A DNA stretch of 57,449 bases from Bacillota bacterium (GTDB lineage Bacteria > Bacillota > Clostridia > Lachnospirales > Cellulosilyticaceae). The notes beneath the pieces were generated by a model. That model ran no database searches, was not told the origin of the DNA, and saw nothing but the letters and a program-made list of their open reading frames with translations. Position numbers and translations under genes: made by a program. The DNA lies in NCBI GenBank assembly GCA_023436395.1, contig JAEZJJ010000053.1:1-57449 (forward strand), read 5' to 3'. Shown piece after piece: positions 28,385 to 37,304 of this stretch (its first letter is position 1; the number at the start of each line of letters is the position of its first letter).

Positions 28385-29077
28385 TTAATCTATGGTATTT
28401 TCCTTTAATGTATTGTAAATTTGTTCTAGTGAAAGCAACTCTACACCTGTTACATTCCTATCTTCACAACAAATAGCTAGTTTATAATCATCTGCTACAT
28501 ACATTTGGTAAAAATAAAGATTATCTTCCACCACACCTTTATACTGAATAGGGTGTGTGAGTTCAAAAGAAAATGTATTTAAAGGTAAATATAAACCTAG
28601 CCCCTTATATTTCGCATAGCTTTCTTTTAGTGTCCATAATTCTATTGCCATTTCCCCTCGATTACTAACTGGGATACTTTCTAACATTAACTTTTCAGAT
28701 CTAGCTAAACATTGCTCCATATCTGCTATATCAAATTCTATAACTTGTTCAATATCAACGCCTATTTCATGTGTACTCCAACCACATATAATCCATTTGC
28801 CAGAATGAGAAAGATTAAAATACACCTTGCTATTATTACTAAGATATGGTTTTCCATATTGATTATAGTTAATATGTACCTCCTGATTATTAATACCTAA
28901 CTTGGTACATGCCAAGTATCTTACCATTAATTCAGCATAGGTACTCCTTTTTATATCTTCCTCAAAACGTAGCTTATGAATTTTCTCCCTTTCTGTGGGG
29001 CCTATCAAATCTAAAATATGCTCAATCTGAACAGAATTTGTTTTTTCTTCTAAATATAGACCATAAATATTTGCCAT
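28385..29077 (-). CDS. 4'-phosphopantetheinyl transferase, Sfp type
   Basis: 230 residues from the ATG at 29077, which follows AAGGAAGGAGAGGGG; the ATG at 29122 has no ribosome binding site. Sfp-family motifs are present: VYFNLSHSGKWIICGWS, then IGVDIEQV (metal-binding Asp and Glu), then ELWTLKESYAKYKGLGL. The enzyme moves phosphopantetheine from coenzyme A onto the serine of carrier domains, here the two carriers encoded downstream. It is the first gene of the operon, about 100 bases after a good promoter, ensuring the synthetase is activated in the same cell. The length is normal for the family. Function is certain in class; the pairing with these carriers is inferred from position. Confidence 0.95.
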   Translation of the reverse strand: MANIYGLYLEEKTNSVQIEHILDLIGPTEREKIHKLRFEEDIKRSTYAELMVRYLACTKLGINNQEVHINYNQYGKPYLSNNSKVYFNLSHSGKWIICGWSTHEIGVDIEQVIEFDIADMEQCLARSEKLMLESIPVSNRGEMAIELWTLKESYAKYKGLGLYLPLNTFSFELTHPIQYKGVVEDNLYFYQMYVADDYKLAICCEDRNVTGVELLSLEQIYNTLKENTID

Positions 29078-29175
29078 ACCCCTCTCCTTCCTTTTTATTT
29101 TCCTTTTTCTTTTCACTCCCATTCATATTTAAATATTTACTGCATAAGTATCATAAAACATTTTTTAATAATTTA

Positions 29176-29205
29176 ATTATAAAATATTGTCCAAATTGTT
29201 TACAA
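29176..29205 (-). promoter_or_regulatory. promoter of the peptide biosynthesis operon
   Basis: Read on the minus strand: TTGTAA (29205-29200), 18 bases, TATAAT (29181-29176). This is near the sigma-A consensus and is the only good match ahead of the sfp-type gene, 99 bases upstream of its start. TTGTAAACAA at the -35 is close to palindromic and could be an operator. Confidence 0.6.
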
Positions 29206-29309
29206 ATATGCTAATATTATCCAACTATTTTTCACAGATGTCCATCATAAAATAGATCATACGTTTCACTTAACTCCCCTTGAATATGCTATAGTAACAA
29301 AATACGATC

Positions 29310-29360
29310 AAAAAAATAGCAATCACTAAGTATTCTAAATACAAAGTAATTGCTATTTTC
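29310..29360 (-). terminator. terminator of the two-component system operon
   Basis: ATAGCAAT...ATTGCTAT with inner AGTAT/ATAC pairs. Read on the minus strand it ends in TTTTTT. The hairpin shares the apical CTTTGTAT/ATACTTAG module with the T-T mismatches of the recurring family. Confidence 0.8.
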
Positions 29361-29472
29361 CTTGTATAATTTGTAGTTGTACCATTCTCATCTTTGCCCT
29401 TAAATACATCTTTCCTTATAGTTAGATGAGAATTGCCCTAACCATTTTCAATAGGTCGTATACTAAATATCT

Positions 29473-30867
29473 TTAGAAGACTACGCTTACTTTTGTTCCT
29501 TTTGCTGGTTCTGATTCGATGATTAGCTCTGCATCATGCTTTTTGGCTATTACTTGGCATAATGTAAGTCCCAAACCATTACCACCCTCATTCTGACTTC
29601 TTGCTTTATCTACTCTATAAAATGCTTCTGTTACATGACTGACTTGCTCTTTAGTCATTCCCTTACCATTATCCTCCACCTCAATAACTTGATGTCCTTC
29701 CTTTTCATAGACCTTGACTGTAATCTTGCTTTCTGCTTTGTTACATGCTTTGATTGCATTATCTATCAGATTAATGAGCATGCCTTCTATCAATTCTTCG
29801 TTTCCATAAAGTTCCTCCATTTCACTATGTGCACTAAACCCAATGCCTTTTTCCCGCAGCTTAATATTTTCCAGCTGATGTAGCCTTTTTAATAGTTCAT
29901 TCAGCTTGATCATTTTCTTATCCACCGCAGTTTCTTCTCTTAAAACAGCTAGATTAAGTAGCATTTCAGATATTGTCTTTAATCTTTTGCTCTCATGCAA
30001 AATAAACTGTGTACCCACATATTTATCTTGTTCTGTTAGCTTTGTTTTTTGGATATATTCTGCATAACCATAGATTGCTGTAAGAGGTGTTCTTAGTTCA
30101 TGGGCCAAGTTATCAATGAGCATTTGTTTTTCCTCAGCATTGTCTCCCAGCTTCTTAATCTGGGTTTTGATTGTATCTGCCATTGAATTAAAACTTAATA
30201 CAACTTCTTCAATTTCTCCTTCTCCTTTTATATCCAGTTTCTCTTCATAATTCCCATCCGCAATCTCTCTTGAGACGGTTGATATCTTCTCTAATGGCCT
30301 AAATAAATGCTCAATGAGGATTAATAGGCAAATACTTAAAATAGCTGAAAAGATAGTTGCACCTATTAATAAAGAAATAATATTATGTATCCAGTTATCC
30401 GTAATCTGTGTGATATCTGTATAATATACTAAGGCATAGTCACTATATTTATCCGGCAGATACCCCCCTATTCTGATGTACTTTTGCCCCTGTATGTCCA
30501 CCACTTGTGTCACAATAGTATCTTTAGCTTTCACAATTTGATCAACTTCTATCGCCTGCTGATTAGATAACGACGAATAGACGCACTTCTCCTTGTCATA
30601 AACCTGTAAGTAAATATTTTGCTGAACATAACGGTTACCATAATCCTTGTAGCAAACCTCCACAGCTTGATCAATATTATAGCCTCGGCCCTCTAGAACA
30701 ATAAGATCCTTCGTGATGCTATTGGCTAAAAACCTATATTCCCTAAAATAACTTTCCTTGACCCTAGATAAATTGTCCTTGAAATTAAAGATACAAAAAA
30801 TAGTGATAACGCCAAAGAAAAGCAATAAAAACAAACCCAAAACCCATCTATATGTTTTATTTTTCAT
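29473..30867 (-). CDS. sensor histidine kinase
   Basis: 464 residues. Membrane segments at about 8-28 and 166-186 flank an extracellular sensor region of some 135 residues with no recognisable ligand motif. A HAMP linker (about 187-240) follows. The HisKA domain has the phosphorylated histidine in NLAHELRTPLTAIYGYAEYI near 257. The ATPase domain shows N box LIDNAIKACNKA, G1 VEDNGKGM and G2 GGNGLGLTLC. It autophosphorylates and passes phosphate to the regulator encoded one base upstream (TAA-G-ATG arrangement). The signal is unknown. Nearby candidates for control are the divergent exported-protein gene at 31687 and possibly the peptide operon. Confidence 0.95.
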   Translation of the reverse strand: MKNKTYRWVLGLFLLLFFGVITIFCIFNFKDNLSRVKESYFREYRFLANSITKDLIVLEGRGYNIDQAVEVCYKDYGNRYVQQNIYLQVYDKEKCVYSSLSNQQAIEVDQIVKAKDTIVTQVVDIQGQKYIRIGGYLPDKYSDYALVYYTDITQITDNWIHNIISLLIGATIFSAILSICLLILIEHLFRPLEKISTVSREIADGNYEEKLDIKGEGEIEEVVLSFNSMADTIKTQIKKLGDNAEEKQMLIDNLAHELRTPLTAIYGYAEYIQKTKLTEQDKYVGTQFILHESKRLKTISEMLLNLAVLREETAVDKKMIKLNELLKRLHQLENIKLREKGIGFSAHSEMEELYGNEELIEGMLINLIDNAIKACNKAESKITVKVYEKEGHQVIEVEDNGKGMTKEQVSHVTEAFYRVDKARSQNEGGNGLGLTLCQVIAKKHDAELIIESEPAKGTKVSVVF

Positions 30868-30868
30868 C

Positions 30869-31516
30869 TTACACCTCTAACCTATAGCCCAGTTTATAAA
30901 CAGTCGCTATTCGTTCTTCGAGGTGAAACTTCTTTCTAATTCTTTGAATATGGACATCGATGGTTCGCGTTTCACCTTCGTAATCATAACCCCAAACAAG
31001 TTCAAGGAGTTTTTCCCTTGATAGTGCCACATTTCTATTTTTGATCAATATTTCTAGAAGCTCAAACTCTTTGATCGTACAATCAATAAGCTCCTCGCCT
31101 AAATATACTTTTCTGCTCCTAAACTCTACTTTGACGTCATCGATATGAAAGCTATCTTCTTCTGTCATCGTACGCCTTAAAACAGCTTCAACCCTCGCTA
31201 TTAATTCAAGTATTTCAAAGGGTTTGACCATATAATCATCTGCCCCCATCATAAGTCCTTTCACACGGTCATCTACACTATCCTTAGCTGTCAGGAAAAT
31301 CGTGGGGATGCCTTTTATTTGTTTCAAAACCTCAAATCCATCCAACTTAGGAAGCATAATATCTAGGATCACTAAGTCAAACTTCTGTTCTTGTATCCTC
31401 ACTAATGCTTCCTCCCCATCTATAGCCCCAAAGCAGGAATGTCCAACTAAACTTAAGTTTCTTTTTACTAATTCATTAATAGACTCTTCATCTTCAACGA
31501 CTAAAATATTAGCCAT
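30869..31516 (-). CDS. OmpR/PhoB-family response regulator
   Basis: 215 residues. The receiver domain (1-115) has the acidic pocket VVEDE, the phospho-acceptor Asp52 in LVILDIMLPKLDG, Thr in IFLTAKDS and Lys in YMVKPFEI. The C-terminal winged helix (about 125-215) contains SREKLLELVWGYDYEGETRT and TVYKLGYRLEV, typical of the OmpR family. It binds DNA as a phosphorylated dimer. It is transcribed with the downstream kinase. The gene is divergent from the exported-protein gene across a 170-base spacer, a common arrangement for autoregulation plus target control, but no direct-repeat binding site was convincing. Confidence 0.96.
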   Translation of the reverse strand: MANILVVEDEESINELVKRNLSLVGHSCFGAIDGEEALVRIQEQKFDLVILDIMLPKLDGFEVLKQIKGIPTIFLTAKDSVDDRVKGLMMGADDYMVKPFEILELIARVEAVLRRTMTEEDSFHIDDVKVEFRSRKVYLGEELIDCTIKEFELLEILIKNRNVALSREKLLELVWGYDYEGETRTIDVHIQRIRKKFHLEERIATVYKLGYRLEV

Positions 31517-31686
31517 TTTCTCACCCCGTTTATTTCATTTTCAATACTATTATCTCATAAAAAGATAGACATTACTCTATTTTCTGATTATTTTACAACT
31601 TTGAAACATCTTAGCGATAGAAATGTGATATCCTTTCTTATAATTAAACTTGTAAATAATAAAAATCACATAGAGGGAGAATTAAT

Positions 31687-32535
31687 ATGATATTATCCAA
31701 ACAAATTTTCAAAAATTCATTAAAGGGGCTTAAAATAAGTGGACTTGCAGGTCTTAGCGCATTATTGATCACCGTTGGATTTGCGCATAATTATCTTTAC
31801 GCCTCCACGATTACACCAGCTAATTACAATATTTCCGAATTAACCAGCACCCTATACCGTCAAGCACCTGCTGACTATGTCAAACCAGCTTACAAGTATA
31901 TAATTTCTAAAAATTCCACCAAAACAACCACTAATGAACTCTCTGCTGCCGATGCTGCTGAAATCATGTCACAGGAAATCTACAGATACTTTAAAGTAGA
32001 TATTACGGAGAAAACTATAGAGCTTTCCCATGGTGTTAATAGAATTACTTCTAGACCATCTTGGCATGGTACTCTCAAAATGGATTCTCTTTATACTATT
32101 CGTCTATCTATTGATAGTGTAACGGGTGAAATTTCCTTCATTGATAGGCAACTCGCACAACCGGCAACCTCTGAGACATCCGAAACTATTGAAGATCTTA
32201 AACGACCCATTTTAAGTAATCTTGATGCTAATTGTAAAAAAGCAGAGGACCTTATAGCCGCATCAGGTTATCTCCCTGAAAAAATAAAAGCTGTTAAATT
32301 TGATGGAAGTACAGGACTTTATCTTTATGAAGGACCAGCTGGAAAAGAAAAAATAATAGGTGTAACTCGCGGTCATAAATTTAATGTAACAACTGTATCT
32401 GACAAGACCTACCAGTTTACTCTTTCTGAAGATCTTACCCGTATTGATAGTATTTACACCCCACAATACGTTACTGATCTTAACGCTACTGTAAGTGCAG
32501 CTATAAGTGCAGCTAAAACACAAAATAATAAATAA
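31687..32535 (+). CDS. exported protein of unknown function
   Basis: 282 residues with a signal peptide or anchor, a charged start followed by LKISGLAGLSALLITVGFAH, and cleavage possible near YLYAS. The mature part is of mixed alpha/beta character. The segment YTIRLSIDSVTGEISFIDRQ resembles the strand-turn pattern of PepSY domains, in which DSVTGE marks the turn, and a second such strand unit follows later (YQFTLSEDLTRIDSIYT). PepSY domains often inhibit or modulate secreted peptidases. The gene is divergent from the response regulator, suggesting control by it. AGAGGGAG lies ahead of the ATG. The function is not established, and PepSY similarity is weak. Confidence 0.7.
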   Translation: MILSKQIFKNSLKGLKISGLAGLSALLITVGFAHNYLYASTITPANYNISELTSTLYRQAPADYVKPAYKYIISKNSTKTTTNELSAADAAEIMSQEIYRYFKVDITEKTIELSHGVNRITSRPSWHGTLKMDSLYTIRLSIDSVTGEISFIDRQLAQPATSETSETIEDLKRPILSNLDANCKKAEDLIAASGYLPEKIKAVKFDGSTGLYLYEGPAGKEKIIGVTRGHKFNVTTVSDKTYQFTLSEDLTRIDSIYTPQYVTDLNATVSAAISAAKTQNNK

Positions 32536-32562
32536 CCTCTTCCAGAAGTCTTCATACTATAC

Positions 32563-32610
32563 AAAATGAGGCGGCTTTCATCAATCATGACGAAAGGCAC
32601 CTCATTTTTC
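32563..32610 (+). terminator. terminator of the exported-protein gene
   Basis: AAAATGAGG/CCTCATTTTT plus CTTTC/GAAAG form a two-part stem 28 bases past the stop, with T-rich 3' end. Confidence 0.85.
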
Positions 32611-32772
32611 TGGTTTGATCGCAAAATCCTCGCTTTTATTGCTTGTTATTAAAAATACCACTTTCTACTATACCTACTACCCAAGAAAATCTTCTAAATA
32701 TTCTAAATTATAATTTTACTTCTCTCTCAATTTCCTGTATACTAAAAACGTTCAAAAATTAATGGAGGTTAA

Positions 32773-33999
32773 ATGATGAAACGCAAATTAAGTTTATTAG
32801 TAGGATTGCTATTAGTAGCTAGTTTAACAAGTTGCCAACAATCCAATAGTATAGATAAAAGTGAGATTACTACACCGGTAGTAGCAGATGCACTGGTAGC
32901 ATCTGAAAGCACTCCACCCACTGCCACTCCACTAAGTACAACTTCAACAAATGAAAATGTATCACAAGAAGCGAATGCCTCATTCAAATGGATTTATTAT
33001 ACGCAAAAAGATGATACTATTTTAATGCAATTGAACCTAGAGACAGGTGAAAAAAAAGAAATCCTCAAAAATGCTGATGACTTTTATGTATTTGAAGATA
33101 AGCTTTTCTATGCAACGGCAATAGATTGGGAAAAACCCAATGGAGATTCCCCTAACTCCTTTATTGCCTCTCTTTATGTTGCTAATCTAGATGGAAGCAA
33201 TGCACAACTCATTGCTGGGAAAGATAAACCCATCATGCCCATAGAAAAATTACAGGCCAATGAATATATTTCCTATTCTCCACTAAAGGTAGAAGACAAT
33301 TGGTTGTATTTTGGAGTACAGGTTGGTACTGTAGACTTCGAGAGTGAGGTCTATATGTATCGCTATCATTTGAATGATGGGACAGTAGAAGTTTTATCAG
33401 ACTCTTATATGTCTTTTGGAGGTTGTTATATCGGTCATGATAAAATAATATTTAACAATAAATCACTACATAATAACCTAGGAGATATGGTTATAATTGA
33501 TCCCACTACTAAGGAGGAGAAAGTTTTATGCAAAGATAGTAGCTTCTTAGGTACCTATAATGATAAACTTTATTATTTTGCCGTAGAGCCCACACTGTCT
33601 AGTGTGTCCTATGAAATGGGGCTATATCAGCTTGATCCTGTAAATGGTCAGATCACTCTCCTTACAAGTGATATACAGTGGGAAAGTTATGGCTCACAAA
33701 GTCTATTAAATGAAGGTGTTGTCTACTGTGTCACTCCATTAGATAATGATAATGCTTTAGTTCAAACATTTGATCTAGCCACAACTGAGAAGCACGAAGA
33801 AACTATGAATAAAGAAAACGCACAGCAAGAAATCTTAGATGTCACCACCTTACATAGTGGGGAGAACACTTATGAACTTATCTCAGTAAATCATATACCT
33901 TATGTAAAAGATGTCTACAAGCTCCAAGAAGATGGTTCTAAATCACAGCTATTAAGTAATGTCAGGTATACTCTGCAATGGGCAGTTGATACAAAATAA
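32773..33999 (+). CDS. surface lipoprotein, DUF5050-like beta-propeller
   Basis: 408 residues. A lipoprotein signal LLVASLTSCQQ sets the lipidated cysteine at about 21. It is followed by a Ser/Thr/Pro-rich spacer (about 22-75). The rest repeats a strand pattern of the kind IYYTQKDDTILMQLNLETGE, DNWLYFGV, DKLYYFAVE and YQLDPVNGQ, which recalls the DUF5050/KWG-type propellers found on clostridial surfaces. The substrate is unknown; such proteins may bind peptides or cell-wall parts. TGGAGG precedes tandem ATG codons at 32773 and 32776, and either could be used. It is transcribed alone, ending in a strong terminator. Confidence 0.75.
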   Translation: MMKRKLSLLVGLLLVASLTSCQQSNSIDKSEITTPVVADALVASESTPPTATPLSTTSTNENVSQEANASFKWIYYTQKDDTILMQLNLETGEKKEILKNADDFYVFEDKLFYATAIDWEKPNGDSPNSFIASLYVANLDGSNAQLIAGKDKPIMPIEKLQANEYISYSPLKVEDNWLYFGVQVGTVDFESEVYMYRYHLNDGTVEVLSDSYMSFGGCYIGHDKIIFNNKSLHNNLGDMVIIDPTTKEEKVLCKDSSFLGTYNDKLYYFAVEPTLSSVSYEMGLYQLDPVNGQITLLTSDIQWESYGSQSLLNEGVVYCVTPLDNDNALVQTFDLATTEKHEETMNKENAQQEILDVTTLHSGENTYELISVNHIPYVKDVYKLQEDGSKSQLLSNVRYTLQWAVDTK

Positions 34000-34004
34000 A
34001 AATT

Positions 34005-34063
34005 CAAAGCTCCTTCTTGGCTAGAATGGTATACTAACCATTCTCACCAGGAAGGAGCTTTTT
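34005..34063. terminator. strong bidirectional terminator
   Basis: AAAGCTCCTTC/GAAGGAGCTTT with an inner AGAATGG/CCATTCT pairing gives a long stem followed by TTTTT. It lies between the lipoprotein gene (plus) and the sugar cluster end (minus). Confidence 0.9.
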
Positions 34064-34134
34064 CAGACTCCACAAAACCTGAGTAGACTTTACTTTCTTG
34101 ATTTATTCTATTAAGGATAAGGTGATAAAATCCT

Positions 34135-35001
34135 TTATTCCATCATATTGCGTAAAAAAGCAACTGATTCTGCGGCATCCCTATCAAGCTCTTCCATTGA
34201 TGCTCCTTTTGAAATATCACGCCATACGCGGATATCCTTACCAACTTGTCCCTCCATAGTAACAAATGGTTCCATTACAATGTTACCATCAAAACCGATT
34301 TCTTTAAGACTATCCGCTATTTCTTTCCAAGGCATCCGACCTTTTCTCGGAGGTTTTCGGTTAGCCTCTCCCACATGTAATTCTCCTAGATGTTTTCCAG
34401 CTAGCTTGATAGCCTCTGTAAATGAATCCTCTTCAATATTCATATGAAAAGTATCTAATAATATTTTTACATTAGGTCTATTTACAGCTTCAATATATAT
34501 TGCAGCTTCACTACATTCATTCATAAGGTATCCTTCAAAGCGATTCAATACCTCCATATACAAGGTGATGCCATAGTCAGATGCCATATCTGCTAAAATT
34601 CTCATGCTTTTAATGCTTCGCTCAAGATCTCCTGCTTTATCAATCTTATTGTTATAATCAATAGGCCAATACGAATAGAGTGCGCCTCCCAAGCTACGTA
34701 TATCTGCAATGTCCATTTTTCGAAAAATATCTTGATAAAACGTAAATGCATTTTCAACAATTGCTAGATCAGGTGAACTAAGGTTGTGTTCAGGACGAGG
34801 ACCGTAGCCCCCAGTTAAAATAATATCATTTTCTTTTGCAACTCTCCTTAGTTCCGTAAAATAACTATCTGGCTGATTATGTAAATCACCACAAGCAACC
34901 TCTAGAATATCAAAGCCCAAAGACTTAACTTTTGGGATATAAGGAATGAAGTCACCACCCCATTCCTTTGCCCAATATGCATAATAAATCCCATATTTCA
35001 T
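34135..35001 (-). CDS. sugar phosphate isomerase/epimerase family protein
   Basis: 288 residues forming a TIM barrel of the AP-endonuclease-2/xylose-isomerase-like superfamily, closest in layout to D-psicose/D-tagatose 3-epimerases. Metal-ligand positions can be picked out as LYMEVLNRFE (Glu), LLDTFHMNIEE (Asp and His), LGELHVGEANR (His) and GNIVMEPFV (Glu). It probably interconverts a keto sugar or keto cyclitol imported by the cluster. It is the last gene on the minus-strand unit and has GGGAGAG upstream of its ATG. The exact substrate cannot be read from sequence. Confidence 0.88.
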   Translation of the reverse strand: MKYGIYYAYWAKEWGGDFIPYIPKVKSLGFDILEVACGDLHNQPDSYFTELRRVAKENDIILTGGYGPRPEHNLSSPDLAIVENAFTFYQDIFRKMDIADIRSLGGALYSYWPIDYNNKIDKAGDLERSIKSMRILADMASDYGITLYMEVLNRFEGYLMNECSEAAIYIEAVNRPNVKILLDTFHMNIEEDSFTEAIKLAGKHLGELHVGEANRKPPRKGRMPWKEIADSLKEIGFDGNIVMEPFVTMEGQVGKDIRVWRDISKGASMEELDRDAAESVAFLRNMME

Positions 35002-35013
35002 AAGCTTCTCTCC

Positions 35014-35400
35014 CTATAACATTTGACTAAATTCAATTTTTTCTCCATTTGGGCCTAAAATCGTAAAAAATCTTACTCCTTTTTCCCAGAATGGCAAGTA
35101 TTGAATAGCTTCATCTAGAATTTTATATCCAAGGGATGTAACTATATCAAAAGTGCTCTCAATATTTGTAACGTCTAACGCAATATGATCTATAACGCCT
35201 ACCTCGTTACATGCATCATCTTTTTCGTAAAGCTCAATTACGAGATTCTTCTGTTTAATAAAAACAACCCGACTCTGGCCATTCATAGTAGAATAAGCCT
35301 CTTCAAAGCCCAATTCTTTATAAAAGCTTAATGTTTTATCCATTTCTCTTACAGGTAGACCTATATGTTGTATTCCTGTTACATAATCTTGCACGTTCAC
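35014..35400 (-). CDS. VOC (glyoxalase/dioxygenase-like) metalloprotein
   Basis: 128 residues, a single vicinal-oxygen-chelate unit of two beta-alpha-beta-beta-beta modules. Probable metal ligands are His in IQHIGLPV, Glu in LVIELYEK, His in VIDHIALDV and Glu in EKIEFSQML. The start is GTG at 35400 with GGGGGGG five bases upstream. VOC proteins isomerise or epimerise small oxidised metabolites, often next to dehydrogenases. It lies 12 bases upstream of the isomerase gene and 22 after the oxidoreductase, so the three are co-transcribed. A role in processing an oxidised sugar intermediate is inference. Confidence 0.88.
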   Translation of the reverse strand: MNVQDYVTGIQHIGLPVREMDKTLSFYKELGFEEAYSTMNGQSRVVFIKQKNLVIELYEKDDACNEVGVIDHIALDVTNIESTFDIVTSLGYKILDEAIQYLPFWEKGVRFFTILGPNGEKIEFSQML

Positions 35401-35422
35401 AAATACCCCCCCATTTCTCTAG

Positions 35423-37270
35423 TTAATATACTCTAACCTCATAGATACATGCTTGATTACTTCCATGGGTTGATTTTACGTTTACACATATTTTATCGCA
35501 AACTACATCATCAACATCAATGATATTTAATCGTTGCACATTATTTTTTACATCCTTTTTATACACTACCTCTTCGCCTAACAGCATTTCTACTTCATAA
35601 TCTTTGATTAATTCATGTGGGAGTCCCTTCACTTGTCGATTACGCACATTCTTAATCATTGATGGTTGTATCTCGTGGCTTAAATCTGTATCAAAGGTTA
35701 ATCTCACTTGCTTGACAGATTTTTCTTCATCAAACCTTAAGGTTAATATTTGTGGTTGCTCCAATGTATCAGAACGCCAGCAATTTGGCTGATCATCTAC
35801 AGTTCTTGATACACCATTAATTACATTTTCAGCATAACAGTTTTCAAATTCACTTGTCGCAGTAACTTTTGCACTTTTTGCCATATCATTTGTGTCTTCA
35901 TTTTTAAATCCGGGAATATAACAGTCGTTTTTCATCAACTTCTGTTGCAGTTCATGAATATGCTCTTTCCCAATACATCTAGGACTGCATCCTTTTTTCA
36001 CTGCTAATGCTGCAGCAGTTCCAACTGCCTGTCCACCTACAGCACATGTCCCCATGACTCTTGTAGATGAAAATGCCATTTTAGAGGCACTTATGTCTCG
36101 ACCTGCCATCATCAAATTTGGTACATTATTGCTATAGTAACACCGATAAGGAATTGTATAACAGCCTTCAAAATTGTAAATTTTAGAGCCAAAACTATTT
36201 AGGTCTTTAATTCCTCCTGGAACATGTATATCCATTGGCCAACCACCATAGGCTACAGCATCCTCGAAAACACGATTACTTCGGACGTCGTTCTCATTCA
36301 GAATGTAATCTCCCTCTAGTCTTCGACTCTCCCTATAACCAGGTACCATACCTACCCATTCTAAATCATAGTTCTCAACGCCATGATTTCCCTGATTTTT
36401 CAGGTGATCCCAGACGCCGTATACACACTTTAGTAAATCATCTCGGATTTCTTCTGACTGCTCAATGATGTCATCATAATCGCCGCCTAATTCAATCCAC
36501 CAATAGCCTGCATCTACATTTGAAAACTCTGGAAGTTGGTTTTTCCCTTCACTAAGTTCTACTATTCCACCACCATCTGCCTGTGCCCCTATTTGATCCA
36601 TATGAGGTCTATATTTAAGATCTTCTTCTGTATATGTATTTGCCCAGACTGGCTTTACAAAATGTACTGGCTCTCCTCTATCTGTTGCCAAAAACATAAT
36701 CGTATTTCCCATAGTGTCAGTATTGGCTTCTAGAGGCGCTGTGGGCTCATTAAATTCATCTCTGGCTTCACTGCCTATACGAGAATTTGCATTTGCCATA
36801 GTACCAATCGTCCCGTGTCCTGTAGCATCGATGAATATTTTACCATATAAAGTAATTTCCGTTTCTGTAGTATTTTGATGTCCAATAATTCCTTGGATTT
36901 TATCTCCATCCATAATAATGTCATGAATATTAGTATTCAGATATGCTGTAATATTTTCCTCCATATGGATTTTCTCCCAAAGAATCATATCGAAAATAGG
37001 GAAGGAAGCATATGGATTTCTCCATTTATTTTCAAGTAATATTTCTTCCACAATACCTGTTTCTCTAAGATTTGGTTTTGATGAATGGCAGTTTGCTCCA
37101 ACAATATGCATACGCACTTCTGAGCTACCTGTACCTCCAAAAACTGATCTATTCTGAACAATTGCAACATTAGCACCTTCTCTAGCTGCTGATATTGCCG
37201 CACATACCCCTGCTAATCCACCCCCTACTACTAACACATCATATGACGCTTGTTTTCTATAAATGGACAT
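35423..37270 (-). CDS. FAD-dependent oxidoreductase, copy A
   Basis: 615 residues. The N-terminal FAD-binding motif VLVVGGGLAGVCAAISAARE with RSVFGGTGSSEVRMH places it in the FAD_oxidored (PF12831-like) family. The NAGRDISASKMAFSSTRV-type segment (LMMAGRDISASKMAFSST) and AVGGQAVGTAAALAVKKGC complete the flavin domain. The last 130 residues (VINGVSRTVDDQPNCWRSD, then LTLRFDEEKSVKQVRLTFD) form a discoidin-like beta sandwich. It likely oxidises a hydroxyl on a sugar or cyclitol. It is paralogous to the protein at 38350. AGGAGG precedes the ATG. There is no signal peptide, so it acts in the cytoplasm on imported substrate. Substrate unknown. Confidence 0.88.
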   Translation of the reverse strand: MSIYRKQASYDVLVVGGGLAGVCAAISAAREGANVAIVQNRSVFGGTGSSEVRMHIVGANCHSSKPNLRETGIVEEILLENKWRNPYASFPIFDMILWEKIHMEENITAYLNTNIHDIIMDGDKIQGIIGHQNTTETEITLYGKIFIDATGHGTIGTMANANSRIGSEARDEFNEPTAPLEANTDTMGNTIMFLATDRGEPVHFVKPVWANTYTEEDLKYRPHMDQIGAQADGGGIVELSEGKNQLPEFSNVDAGYWWIELGGDYDDIIEQSEEIRDDLLKCVYGVWDHLKNQGNHGVENYDLEWVGMVPGYRESRRLEGDYILNENDVRSNRVFEDAVAYGGWPMDIHVPGGIKDLNSFGSKIYNFEGCYTIPYRCYYSNNVPNLMMAGRDISASKMAFSSTRVMGTCAVGGQAVGTAAALAVKKGCSPRCIGKEHIHELQQKLMKNDCYIPGFKNEDTNDMAKSAKVTATSEFENCYAENVINGVSRTVDDQPNCWRSDTLEQPQILTLRFDEEKSVKQVRLTFDTDLSHEIQPSMIKNVRNRQVKGLPHELIKDYEVEMLLGEEVVYKKDVKNNVQRLNIIDVDDVVCDKICVNVKSTHGSNQACIYEVRVY

Positions 37271-37304
37271 GCTTTTTCCTCCTCATATATGGACTTTGAT
37301 CAAA

